Part shown: positions 46,029-56,830 of the stretch, in pieces
Layout: the number at the start of each line of letters is the position of its first letter
Numbering within the stretch: position 1 is the first letter of the stretch
Origin: Parapristionchus giblindavisi
Lineage: Eukaryota > Nematoda > Chromadorea > Rhabditida > Diplogasteridae
DNA length: 64,000 nucleotides
Direction of reading: 5' to 3'
Assembly: GCA_943737045.1 (NCBI GenBank)
Contig: CALSFV010000287.1
Coordinates: forward strand, 186,001 to 250,000
Program-made: the position numbers and the translations under genes
Notes under the pieces: model-generated
Database searches by the model: none
Seen by the model: the letters and a program-made list of their open reading frames with translations, nothing else
Told to the model about the DNA's origin: nothing

Positions 46029-49000
46029 GGACAAGACTTCATAAAGGACTTCAAAAATCGATTGGATAAGTGCAACGTCTTGTACATTGTTGAAGGAAGC
46101 CTGATGAACAAGAGATTATCTACCTACAATGCTACGTAAGCATAATTTTTTACGCCATTTTTAATACTTGATATATTTATACAAGTGGTCATTTTTGCAT
46201 AATTCAGGTCTGTCTACACTGAGGAAGCGTCAACAATGGCTGCATACCGTACTCCCATTCTTCTTGCGTGTCGTCCTTCTGAATTACATCTTGTTGGTGA
46301 TACGAAGCAACTTCCGCCCGTAACTGCTCTCAAAGAGTTGAGATACTCTCAAATGGATGTGTGGTGTGACAATCGTGGAGATGTAGCTCAATTGAAAGTA
46401 AGTTATGCGCAAATGTATAATATATAAAATGTAGTGTATAATATGACTTGACCATATAATGAATATATTATCAAAAGTATATATAATGTGGAATGTAATA
46501 GACTAATATAGGAATGTGTTTCAGGATCAACGTCGGATGCATAGGATCATCTCAAAATGGATGTCTGATGAAAGCTATGAAGGATCGTTGACTGCGAATG
46601 CAGTGTGCGATGATCGTGTGCTTCAATCGTCATTCCCTCATTATCATTCGGATAAACCTGTGATCTTATGGGATATAGAGAGTCCGGAGACGAAAGGAAA
46701 AATGGATTCCCTTTCAACGACTAATTGTGGCCAAGTAAGTTGATTAATTATCAATATTTCATAAATTTTTATTTTACAATATCCAAATAACATTGTTAAA
46801 CATTATTATGTCATTTAGACAGATTGTATGGAGTCGGTTCTTCGTAATCTGATTGTTCAACTGAGAGATGGTCAATCCGTTCTTGTGATATGCAGTTATG
46901 ATCAGCAGAAGCAAGATTGTATTAATCGATTAGATCAGATGAAGAAAGATCAAGATGGAGAGTTATATAGTAAAGTGAGGATTCAAACTGTCGACGCCTC
47001 TCAAGTTTGTGATTTGAGAACTAACAGTTTTATTATATAAGACATTTAGGGCTCCGAGGCAGACATTGTTGTTTTGATATCTACTCGTTCGAATTTATCG
47101 TGTGATATTGGATTTATGTTAGACAAACGTCGATTGAATGTAGCCGTGAGTAGATGCCGATGTGCTCTTATCATTCTCACTAACATTCGTGTAAGTGTTG
47201 TATAACAATAATTAATCACAAGTTTTACATTGTTCAGACTTTCTCTACTCATCCTCTCTACTATAAATTCTTCATGTACATTCAAACAGAAGCAGTAATT
47301 GTGGGAGGGAATCCAGTTAATCCACATTCTTTCGAACAAGCTATACCAATCAATGCGACGGTACATTATTAGATATTATTGATTATTTGCCTATATTATT
47401 ATATTAATTTTTAAAATATATAAGTAAATAGTTATGTTGTTATCTTAATCTTTTTAATTTCAGGATTGGATTGAACATTCATTTTCGGAATGTGTATACG
47501 TGAGAGGACTATTCTTCCAAATGAAGCTTGACGAATTTCTTCGTCAAGCACGAGTCAAAACCGGTGATTCGGGTAAGTTGACTTTAGATTATAAGAATAC
47601 TGTATGAATGGTAGTACAGTAATTTATATGAATACTGTAATCTTAGGATTACTGCAGATTTAAAGAATATTGTTAACGTATGACTGCACACAGAGAAATG
47701 TGTGTTTTTGGGAGCACACGTTCGTGTCTCCCGAGGGCGCATTGAATCACCCGGGTGTTCGTAGGAACACACAAAATGAGTGCTTTTAAAAGCACACGCG
47801 GCGCGCTGTATTTAACACTCAAATGGGTATTAAACGCCCCCCCCCCCCCCTCCAGCCTAGGGCAGCTAGCTCCGCCCCCCCCTTCCACTCATTTAACCTC
47901 CATTCAGTTCAGTATCTTTGTAATAGTAATTGTAATCATGAATACAAATACTTTATTTGATGCTTATTAGCTCAAAAAAATCAGAACACCACACGAGAAT
48001 ACAGGCTATAACATGCATGATAATTCACGAGAAAAATAGAAAACGATGGGGGGAAATAATTGATTGAAGATCTACAAAGCTTCTTCGATATATCCACCAG
48101 TTGGATCCTGCAAACTGTCAAAGATTATGCACAATAAGCAATGCAAATTACATACCTTGAGTGAATCCAGGTCATGATCAAATCTAAGATAATAAATTAA
48201 TGTAACCATCTTCTTCAATAATATATTCCATTCCATATTATACATTCATTATACATTCTAAAAACAGTGATAATGAAATCTATTAGAGTGCAACGCACTT
48301 ACCTCAATCGGTGTGTTCTCATATTATATTCCAATCAAGAATAATAAAAATATAGATCGAAAGTATTGTGCACCTAAACATAATCATGAGTAGCTTTGCA
48401 TTAAAGAAAATAGGAGAAAACTCCTTATTTTGCACACTCTTTCGACATTTTTATTTTCTTTTAGCGAATTTACTCATATTGCACACCACATTATTCATAT
48501 TTCAATTTCACAAAATAGGGACTCTGCCTCCACTCTGAACATACAACTGAATATCTACTGTTGATCTACCATCAACTCAGAAAGAAAATGGTTGGATATG
48601 CCTCGTTCTGTCCATTATCACTAACCGTATTTGTCATTACAAACGGGTTCGAAGTATTAGCTCATCTTTCGCATAAATCAAGCAATAAATATCAAGTACC
48701 GTACCCTCGATGGAGAATGAAGAATACTAATCGATATGGGGTAGAAACTCTTCCGATGTGGGCATACTGTAGCCACCACACACGAGAGGCACTTCGGGAG
48801 AGGAACTGTCTGGAAAATTGCGCTGTTACGAAAAGAAAATTAGAGAAAACTCCAAATTTTCAACTCTCGGATTTTTTCTTTTCGCGAATTTACTACTCAA
48901 ACTATATATTGGTTTTATTTAACCACTATGTAGTTTGCAACTACTCTCCCGGAAATGAATCGTACTTCATACATTTTCGGTACCCTCGCCGTCTTTTTTT

Positions 49001-52000
49001 ATACAGTGTGTCAATTCTCGAAATAGAGTGGGTTGATTCACAAAATTCGTTATTTTCGCATAAAAATAGTCATTTTCAGCTTTATTTTTTATCAAGTGGC
49101 CTAAAATGGGTCTTATATAGTGGGTCAATCCTCGCACTGCGAGGGTATGGCAATGCATGATCGTACTTATATATTATATTATATTTACGCCCGAGAGCGC
49201 AACTAGAGCAATGTGAATGGGCGACGAAAATTGACGAAAAGTTAGTTCGCGATCAATCAATCCTACTGTACCTGCTTGAGGAACTCTTCCAGTGCGAGCT
49301 CTCCCTGGGTAACGAGCAGAATCTGCTTGATCGAGTGCTCATGACGTTGGATGTCCGCGTCCCAGACCTGGATAGGCAATCGATATTCAGGGACACAGAT
49401 CAATCACAATAGGGCCAAAACTATAAATCAATCGATAATTACAAAGTCATACTACCGCTACCAATCAATAATATCAATTAATAATTCTAACATCAATCGA
49501 TAATGAGGTTCTTGACTCGACAGACTACCGTACCTGTCCGAGCGTGAGCTTCCGCAGGTTCCAGTTCACCCGCAGCTCCTTCATTCTTGATCGCCTCCGA
49601 CTTGAGCTAAATGTTAATAAATCAATAAATAATCAACCCATTATATGAATACATTATGACTACAGGCCATTACTATGCGAGGATTGACCACTATATATGG
49701 CCCATTTTAGGCCACTTGATGCGAAACAAAGCTAATAATTGCGGGTTTTTAAGCGAAAAATAACGAATTTTCTGAATAAACCCACTCTATTTCGAGAATT
49801 GGCCCACTATATAAGAATAAACGGCGAGGGCACCGAAAATGTGTGAAACTGACCACCGTACCTTGCACTCGCTTCTTCTCCATCTTCTGTCGTTCATCCT
49901 TCTTGAAGGTGTGAAATGGTCGGGGTAGCTTGCCGAACGATTCGCCCTCCAGTTGTCGTTGCAGCCGCTCGTACTAGCCTCGGGAACAGGGTACTGTAAA
50001 GAGGTACTGTAATAAGGGATATTGTAAAAAGAGTAAGCCAATAGCTGAGCACGGTACTGCAATCTAATGTGGGGTTCAAAAGTAACGAAATGAAAAAGAG
50101 TGTGCAAAATGAGGAGTTTTCTCCGCTTGCCTTCTCTTTTCGTCACGTTGAACAGAGCATAATCGATGGTGGGCAGGTATGAAGGGATAAAAAAATGAAT
50201 ACTTTGTATTTGTATTATTTTGGATTTTATATTATTATAAATTTTATATTAATATAAATGGCAACAACTAAATCACTGAAATTCCATTAATTTCGAGCTC
50301 TCGCTTTATACCCTTGCTAGACTACCAATTCTCTCCAATATTACAGCTACAGTACCGTCACCGTAATTCCACCGTAATCCCATCCCAGTCAACCGTACAC
50401 AATTCTCCTCTCCACTCCCTACTGTACCGTAACCGTATTTCTACCGTAATCCCATCCCAAACTACCGTACTCAATTCTCCTCTTCATTCCCACGCCATCT
50501 TCCGCTTGCACTTGACATCGGTCGTGTTGTAGCAGCACGCGATGCACACCGTGTCGTGCACGATCGCCGACGGCTGAACGGATAAAGTTTTGTAGGCAAC
50601 GAAACACGGATTCAAAGTCGATTGTCGATCGATAAATTACGACTATTGTTAGATGGCTCATACGTTAATTCAACAAATTATAAAATCAATCGATAATTCG
50701 CAAACTAGAGTACCTGAACTGTGTGCAGTGTGGCGACTGGGCGAAAGGTGACTTGGGCGGGCGCCAGGGGATCCTGTAAATAATAAAGTTAGGAGTGAAA
50801 CTATTATCGCTGGAAATTAAAATCAAGTAGGAGGGACGCAAAAATATCATTTTTTGAATAAATTTTGGCTAATTAGCGCTAAATCTAGTGCATCGGTTGA
50901 CAAAATCGGTGTCAAAGTCATCTGTGGCGGAATTCCAAGGAAAACGCGACAAAGCATACGGCCACTGCAATCACTAAAACGTAAACGATCAAGTTTTAGG
51001 TGGTGTTACATTTTTCAAAACGTGCGCACGCCGTAACGACGGAGACGCGGTGGAGAGGGGTTACGGCGTGCGCACGTTTCGAAAATGTAACACAACTTAC
51101 TTAATGTAGACATCAAGGAAAAACACAAATATATCAGGAAATACAACGAAAATGGAAATTGAAATTTCGAAATAAGTGCGCACAAAGCACGTCAGGAACT
51201 ATCGAACGCGCCAACGCATACCCACTTGCGCATTCTGCGAGCAACAGCTTTTTGACTGCTCTACAGTATACTCATAAAAGTGTTTAGAAGTGAACACGAT
51301 GAGTGTTATTTTTAACACCCACCGTGTCGCAAATCAATTTACAGCTTTTCAATTTACAGCTTTTTCTCTGTGTGTGTAGTTTATTAGCTTATCACTGGTA
51401 CACTACTTTATATAGACAACCTACTGTATCATATCACTTTAGACGTCTGATTATTGTAGATTACAAGTTCACTGTGGATTGTACATTGATATATATACGA
51501 TATTTCGTTTAACCTTATCCATTATTTAATTATCTTTATTTCAGTAGAAGTGAAAGAAATCGTATGCCTTCCTAATAGAACGTGTCCAAATCTATTCAAG
51601 AGAGGATCGAAGTCTGGTTCTTTCTATGTAAAATGTCGAGATGATAAGTCTAAGAGAGCTCTATTATCGTTACATCTATTTCCTGTATGCAAAAGGAGAC
51701 AAGGACAACCGGAGTATCGACATGTGGAATGTAAGAGTTTTTTTTTGTCATATTTTTTACTGATTACCATCTGATTTTAAATGATTAATTGATTAGATTG
51801 TAATGTTTTTATATTCAGGTTATCCTGCAGGCTCTCATGCAAATTTGCAACTGCGTACTGTGACCTCTGTTGTCGTCGTTAGAGGATACACATATCGTGC
51901 GACTGTTGAAGATCTGCATCGGGATATGGCCAAAACGTTAACTGGTATTAATTTTATTTTTATTATTGTATTTGTAACATTTTTAGTAATTAATATTACT

Positions 52001-52310
52001 GTTAGCATTATTGTAATCTGTATTTGGGACTACATACATAAGTATTTATTTATTTAATTTATATTTAGGCTTAACAATTCGTTTTCTCCATGAAGAACAA
52101 GAGGAGAATACGGGAGATCGATATGCTGTGCTGCTAATGAAGAATAGCGTTCATGCGCGTGCTGCTGCCCGCTGTGATGGCATACGTGATGAATACGCTG
52201 ATGGCCCATTTCGTCGATTTCTGGAGATTTGGGTGTGTCTCGAAACGGAAGTTGAGAAGAGAATGATTACACTATGCAATCAGTACAATCGTAATCCTAA
52301 TCCTAATTAA
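46029..52310 (+). CDS. UPF1-like SF1 helicase, 5' end not found
   Basis: Ten exons (46029-46135, 46208-46397, 46525-46734, 46819-47004, 47050-47190, 47238-47360, 47464-47572, 51545-51730, 51819-51944, 52069-52310) splice in phase into 539 residues ending NPNPN. Superfamily 1 motifs in order: [12 protein letters not shown] (Glu replaces the usual first Asp), [64 protein letters not shown]. This order and spacing are those of UPF1-like RNA/DNA helicases, which in nematodes include RNA-surveillance and small-RNA factors. Motif I (Walker A) and the N terminus are missing from the window upstream, so the gene is 5'-truncated or its first exons were not recognised. After motif VI comes a 220-residue C-terminal region I do not recognise, with Cys-containing segments ([19 protein letters not shown]). 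The seventh visible intron was enlarged to about 4 kb by an exon-carrying insertion. Confidence 0.8.
48968..49850. repeat. Inverted repeat pair around captured dynein exons
   Basis: Arms of about 175 bp (48968-49148 and 49677-49850) pair through CGGTACCCTCGCCGT, TCTCGAAATAGAGTGGGTT and CAAGTGGCCTAAAATGGG. They bracket the two dynein-like exons. A 199-codon + strand frame at 48561-49160 runs into the left arm and has no motif. Confidence 0.75.
49272..49606 (-). pseudogene. Captured cytoplasmic dynein heavy chain exons
   Basis: Two adjacent - strand exons in natural order with an intron of about 165 bp. The upstream exon (49534-49606) reads LKSEAIK and then, after an internal deletion that shifts frame, [17 protein letters not shown]. 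The downstream exon (49272-49367, 32 codons, phase 0 at both ends) reads [18 protein letters not shown], then a [12 protein letters not shown] ending. This matches the dynein heavy chain stem segment that in animals reads approximately NW..SELTLGQ(I/V)W..D and then [11 protein letters not shown]. Only these fragments are present, so it is a non-functional genomic capture; the intact gene must lie elsewhere. Confidence 0.8.
49864..49977 (-). pseudogene. Captured exon fragment, parent unidentified
   Basis: A GC-richer - strand segment encodes [19 protein letters not shown] and then [17 protein letters not shown] before an AAG|GTACGG-type donor. It is uninterrupted in that frame and unlike its surroundings in composition. 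I do not recognise the parent protein. Confidence 0.5.
50488..50775 (-). pseudogene. Captured C-terminal exon pair, parent unidentified
   Basis: Two - strand exons in order: one (about 50716-50775) encodes [20 protein letters not shown] after a TTACAG acceptor and before GTACTC; the next (ending near 50488) follows a GTTCAG acceptor, starts [19 protein letters not shown], continues [10 protein letters not shown] and ends at TGA. The join is in phase 0. Parent gene not recognised; the Cys pattern hints at a metal-binding tail. Confidence 0.5.
51005..51100. repeat. Hairpin with GTGCGCACGCCGTAAC arms
   Basis: GTTACATTTTTCAAAACGTG and CGCACGCCGTAAC on the left pair with GTTACGGCGTGCGCACGTTT and CGAAAATGTAAC on the right, around a 25-base GC-rich loop. 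Confidence 0.85.
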
Positions 52311-52520
52311 TCCAATCGTCATTGAATTATTGTGTTCTAAATAAAAATAATATTATGGTACATCACTATTTATTATATTCATTTTAACATTAATTATTTA
52401 ATTAGATAATTATTTAATTTATTGATTGGTTTTCCGAATCGAACACAGAAAAAAAAGCTGTAAATTGATTTGCGACACGGTGGGTGTTAAAAAGAACACC
52501 CATCGTGTTCTAAAAAGAAT
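51296..52520. repeat. Inverted terminal modules around last helicase exons
   Basis: The subterminal module at 51296-51373 (TTTTAACACCCACCGTGTCG, CAAATCAATTTACAGCTTTT) recurs inverted at 52443-52520 (GAACACAGAAAAAAAAGCTG, GATTTGCGACACGGTGGGTG). The last three exons of the helicase gene lie between the two modules. The right copy probably belongs to a second element of the same family. Confidence 0.7.
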
Positions 52521-53135
52521 ACATTTTTGAGTGTGCTGTAGAGCACACAAACGGGTGTTGTTCGAGTAACGCGCAAGCAGTATTTCGTGGGCGCGTTTCA
52601 CCGTGAGTGGAGTGACACGATAGAAGTGTGAGTTCGGTACTTCGATTTATATCTTCGCCCTTTTCCTATTATATTTGATATTTTCTGCAATTTCTAGTTA
52701 GTGAGATGTATTGCGAACTCACTCGTGGTTCACTTTTACCTTGTTGCATTGTTACTCTCATTATTCACTTATCTTTGTCTTGAATCTAATTTCGAATTAC
52801 GTATTAATGTTCCTTTGTTCTTTCTGTAATAAACGATTAATGTCGAGAATTGTTATGCAAAATCTACGTATGAGCTCAATAAATTACGATATGTTCAATA
52901 CTTATCCATCATATGATTACAAATGAATCTTAGAATATATTCATCCTACACATTCTATATTCAGTGCTCTTGGACCGCATTGATCCACTTAGATAAAGTC
53001 ATTCTAATATTACGTGATTTTAATACTCTTTATCGATAAATTATTATTATTATTAAGACAAACGATACGCGATATTTCGTGACCACTACTCTTTGGAAAT
53101 AATAATATGATAACCATATAATAATTCAATATCAG
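52521..53135. other. Spacer between helicase and zinc-finger gene
   Basis: AT-rich. The first 100 bp likely belong to the second terminal module element. No exon recognised. Confidence 0.5.
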
Positions 53136-53677
53136 ATGTCTATTTGTTGTCCAAGTGAAGATTGCGACCTTAAACTGGTAGATATGAAGGCGGTGAGGGT
53201 GCATTACAATACCCTGCATGTTGAATGTGATGTGATTGTGTGCAAGCATTGTATTCATCTGCCAACATTTTCATCAATGGGAACATGGAAGAGGCACCAC
53301 CTCACGTTTCATTCTGATGATTCATCAACAGGCATGTCTTTTACAAATTATTCTTATACGATTATCTTTATCTGCCTGGGATCAGAATGGGATCTAATCA
53401 AAAAAAATATACAAGCATGGGTGCAAAAAATAACATATTCGTGAAGAAACTAACAGTACAACATTTGTCGAGGATAAAGTATGATCCTTTATAAGGAATA
53501 GATTAGATATGAAACATCACAGTAAATATGAGGCCACCGAGTATCTGCAAGAATACATAAATGTGAATATATTCATGTAGTTTATGTATGCATGTACGAA
53601 TGTGAGCATGTACAATCATGACCGAAAGATCACACTATATATTACACTATACACTATACACTATATATTATATACAC

Positions 53678-53760
<83 letters not shown>

Positions 53761-56394
53761 AGTATAAAATACTTACAATAACGAACGTCTTATCCAATAA
53801 TGCAGTCACACAACTAATTCATATTATGTAGTTGAAGTGGAAAATATCAAATAGATTGGCTGGAACATATTAGTATAAATATTTTAAATATATTTATATA
53901 AATATAAATCAATATGAGAATATATACAATTAAATGTAAATTTTAGAAGTAGTTGAAGTTCATGAAGAACCTGATGTAGAGATGGATGATGAGATTGAAG
54001 CCATGGACATATCGATTCCATCACCAGCACCTGATCTGTCTCACCTACAAGAAGACCGGTTTGAGTTATCATCGATTGATAGTATCATGAGATCTCTCAT
54101 AATCAATCGATCAATTGGGATGATTGAAAGTGATATCGATTTATCGATTAATACTCTGCATCAACTCATGAGTCTGATTACTGATTTGGTTGAAGAGAAC
54201 CCAAAAGAGAAACTTTTGTTAATACTAGCCAGTATTGATGAAAGAATAGCTGAGTATGATTCAACATATAGAAGGAGAAGATTATTGGAGGATGTTCCTT
54301 ATTATATTAAACCTAAAGAGCATCAAATGGGGACAATGACAGTCCAAAAGATCAATAAAGTGAGCTAATTTTTCATGCAAATTAAAAAAAAATTTATTAA
54401 CTTCAGCAGGGTATTGTTGAGAATATCAATGAGCCTATCAAATTCTATTCGTTTTCTATGAAAGAGAATATCAAATGGGCTTTGACAATGCCAGAGGTGT
54501 GCGAAGACAAATAATATATTTATTTTAAAGAAACAGATAGACATAAGTTGCTCTGTACTTCATATGCCTCACTTACTCTAACCTTAACGTCTTATCCCTA
54601 ACTTAGTCTGACCTTAACATCTTATCCCTAACTTAGTCTGACCTTAACGTCTTATCCCTAACTTAGTCTGCACGGAAACATAGAGGACGAGTTTAGTTCG
54701 CGTTGCGGTCGCGTGGCGAAAAGTTGGCTAATTGCCAAATATTGGTGCGTGTTGAGTCCTACCACGAAAACCCTTTACATTATGCTAAAGTATATGGAAT
54801 AATTTTTCATTTTCGCGGCCGGCCCTTGTTATACTCGGAAAATGTCATACGGTATGCTGTTCATTCGTGCTCATTGTGTCTCGTAGCGAATGTTAGCATA
54901 CTATAATTTATTTTCGGAAAGTTTGCACTCGTCCTCTCGGGCTGTTTTAGGTGTCCGTGGTCTGACCTTAACGTCTTATCCCTCACTTACTCTGACCTTA
55001 ACGTCTTATCCCTAACTTAGTCTGACCTTAACGTCTTATCCCTAACTTAGTCTGACCTTAACGTCTTATCCCTCACTTACTCTAACCTTAACGTCTTATC
55101 CCTAACTTAGTCTGACCTTAACATCTTATCCCTCACTTACTCTAACCTTAACGTCTTATCCCTAACTTAGTCTGACCTTAACATCTTATCCCTAACTTAC
55201 TCTAACCTTAACGTCTTATCCCTAACTTAGTCTGACCTTAACGTCTTATCCCTAACTTACTCTGACCTTAACGTCTTATCCCTCACTTACTCTAACCTTA
55301 ACGTCTTATCCCTCACTTACTCTAACCTTAACGTCTTATCCCTAACTTAGTCTGACCTTAACGTCTTATCCCTCACTTACTCTGACCTTAACGTCTTATC
55401 CCTAACTTAGTCTGACCTTAACGTCTTATCCCTAACTTAGTCTGACCTTAACGTCTTATCCCTCACTTACTCTAACCTTAACGTCTTATCCCTAACTTAG
55501 TCTGACCTTAACATCTTATCCCTAACTTACTCTAACCTTAACGTCTTATCCCTAACTTAGTCTGACCTTAACGTCTTATCCCTCACTTACTCTGACCTTA
55601 ACGTCTTATCCCTAATTTAGTCTGACCTTAACATCTTATCCCTCACTTACTCTAACCTTAACGTCTTATCCCTAACTTACTCTAACCTTAACGTCTTATC
55701 CCTCACTTACTCTAACCTTAACGTCTTATCCCTCACTTACTCTAACCTTAACGTCTTATCCCTAACTTATCCCTAAGTATTATATGGACTTAGTCCTTAA
55801 GTCCATATCTCTAAGTTTGACTTAACATTAAACCAAAATTATTACATATTTTCAAACAAGGAATTTTAAAAAAATATTTTGCGTTTCAGGTGTTAGACGC
55901 TCTCACATCAAAGGATAATAATAATGGAAGATTTGAAACTGTGAGAGATGGTTTGATATATGGAAGAGCGAAGGAGATGTTGAAGGTTCAAACTACATAC
56001 ACAACAGGGAAAAGGCATTTTAAAATAATATATGTAATTCAGAAAGATGAATATCTAATACCTCTCAAGCTTTATCATGATGACGCAAGTCCTGGCTCAT
56101 CCATAGGTAATAAGTCATCTTCATATTCGATGGGATACACTCACTTCGCCATCGCAGGACTTCCTTCGTACTTATCCTCTTCTCAACGGTCTAAATTATT
56201 CTTATAAAACATAAAAATAAAATTTGTAAACAAAGTATTACAGGTATAAATTCCCTCTATCAATTGCTCACACTCGGGATTTATCAGCGTATAGCAACAA
56301 GCCTTTGTACGATTTGTTGTTGACGGAAATGAAAGAGATTGAAACTGTGCAAACAGAGCATAATGGAAAGATAACATGTCGTTTGGAGGATTAA
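53136..56394 (+). CDS. C2H2 zinc-finger protein with YHDD domain
   Basis: Five exons (53136-53331, 53947-54359, 54407-54496, 55890-56167, 56244-56394) give a 375-residue frame. Residues 1-65 hold two C2H2-like fingers: CPSEDC with HYNTLH, and CKHC with HHLTFH. Residues 66-203 are acidic then helical (MDDEIEAMDISIPSP; LVEENPKEKLLLILASIDER). The C-terminal part reads IPLKLYHDD, then YTHFAIAGLPSYKFPLSIAH and LLTEMKEIETVQ. This resembles the YYDDxxxxNPLGS-type domain found after zinc fingers in uncharacterised, often transposon-like animal proteins; that link is inference. Intron 1 uses a GC donor (ACAG|GCATGT), the exon 3 acceptor is a CAGCAG tandem, and intron 3 is a 1.4-kb minisatellite. The exon 4 donor at 56168 was chosen because it restores the family-like frame; reading through it stops at 56205-56207. 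The last eight codons (ITCRLED and stop) lie past the segmental-duplication junction, so the natural C terminus may be lost. ATG follows an AG, so an upstream exon is possible. Confidence 0.65.
53679..53760. repeat. (TAA)n/(TTA)n palindromic microsatellite
   Basis: A run of TAA units turns directly into TTA units, making a self-complementary microsatellite of about 80 bp in intron 1 of the zinc-finger gene. Confidence 0.95.
54560..55785. repeat. 30-bp minisatellite array in intron
   Basis: About 30 copies of TCTGACCTTAACGTCTTATC plus CCTAACTTAG, in two main variants (CTAACTTAGTCTGAC and CTCACTTACTCTAAC) that alternate in higher-order patterns. The array lies entirely in intron 3 of the zinc-finger gene and is interrupted once by a TIR element. 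Confidence 0.95.
54671..54959. mobile_element. 289-bp TIR element inside minisatellite
   Basis: Ends CACGGAAACATAGAGGACGA and, inverted at the right, CACGGACACC with GAGGACGAGT further in. The pentamer GTCTG, part of the satellite unit, occurs at both borders (54666-54670 and 54960-54964) as a clear 5-bp target duplication, although the repeat context weakens this slightly. A 67-codon frame inside has no motif. Confidence 0.7.
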
Positions 56395-56569
56395 AGTGAC
56401 TAAGTGCGTTGTATTTACTAACAATAATTCGTGTGTTTGCCATAGGATTGTTATTACTATTAAATGGCCTTTGTCAAGCACAGAGCCAACAAGGAATGCT
56501 TGCCACTAAATGACTGTTTAGTCTGGGCGTACTGAGGTCCCATAGGATTGTTATGAATTTAGAAAAATC

Positions 56570-56830
56570 GTGGCACAGTTCAGAGCGATAAATGCGCAAA
56601 AACAATTATGCTGGAATCTCTGGAATACCAGGGAGTTTGAAAAAAGGTTAGAAGAAATAAATCGGCTTATAGACTATATATCAAAGGTTTGCAAAATCAA
56701 TCGGATATCCGACCTACAGACTGTACACAAAATAACGCATTTGAAAGGATTAAAAAACATTTTCGCCACATTTCCGATATTTTCATTCGACTTTCTCAGA
56801 ATGCCGATTACATATGGGGACAGACATTAA
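56570..56830 (+). CDS. Possible 86-residue protein, copy 2 (uncertain)
   Basis: Same frame and length as 38354-38614, starting MAQFRAINAQ and ending ITYGDRH. Third-position differences (GATCTA/GACCTA, TTTGCC/TTCGCC) are silent and two changes are non-silent. That is compatible with a weakly constrained gene or with chance. Function unknown. Confidence 0.3.
   Translation: MAQFRAINAQKQLCWNLWNTREFEKRLEEINRLIDYISKVCKINRISDLQTVHKITHLKGLKNIFATFPIFSFDFLRMPITYGDRH

Larger units (their letters stand above)
47688..51374. mobile_element. Insertion carrying host exon fragments
   Basis: This 3.7-kb block fills a helicase intron that would otherwise be about 280 bp. Its ends are short inverted repeats, ACACAGAGAAA and TTTCTCTGTGT, and the subterminal regions share degenerate AACACCC/GGGTGTT palindromes. 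Inside are an inverted-repeat pair (48968-49148 with 49677-49850), a 50-bp-arm hairpin (51005-51100), and at least five - strand exon-like segments with splice sites. Two of these are adjacent dynein heavy chain exons. No transposase frame was seen. It could be a Pack-type TIR element or a Helitron-like capture; the termini do not settle which. Confidence 0.6.

Noticed and set aside
48561..49160. 199-codon frame, the longest single open frame in the window
   Set aside because: It lies in the exon-carrying insertion, runs into an inverted-repeat arm, has no motif, and its composition resembles the surrounding non-coding DNA.
54560..55785. Regular 30-bp repeats that could suggest a CRISPR array
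   Set aside because: Units are directly adjacent with no unique spacers, the DNA is a nematode intron, and no cas genes exist; it is a minisatellite.
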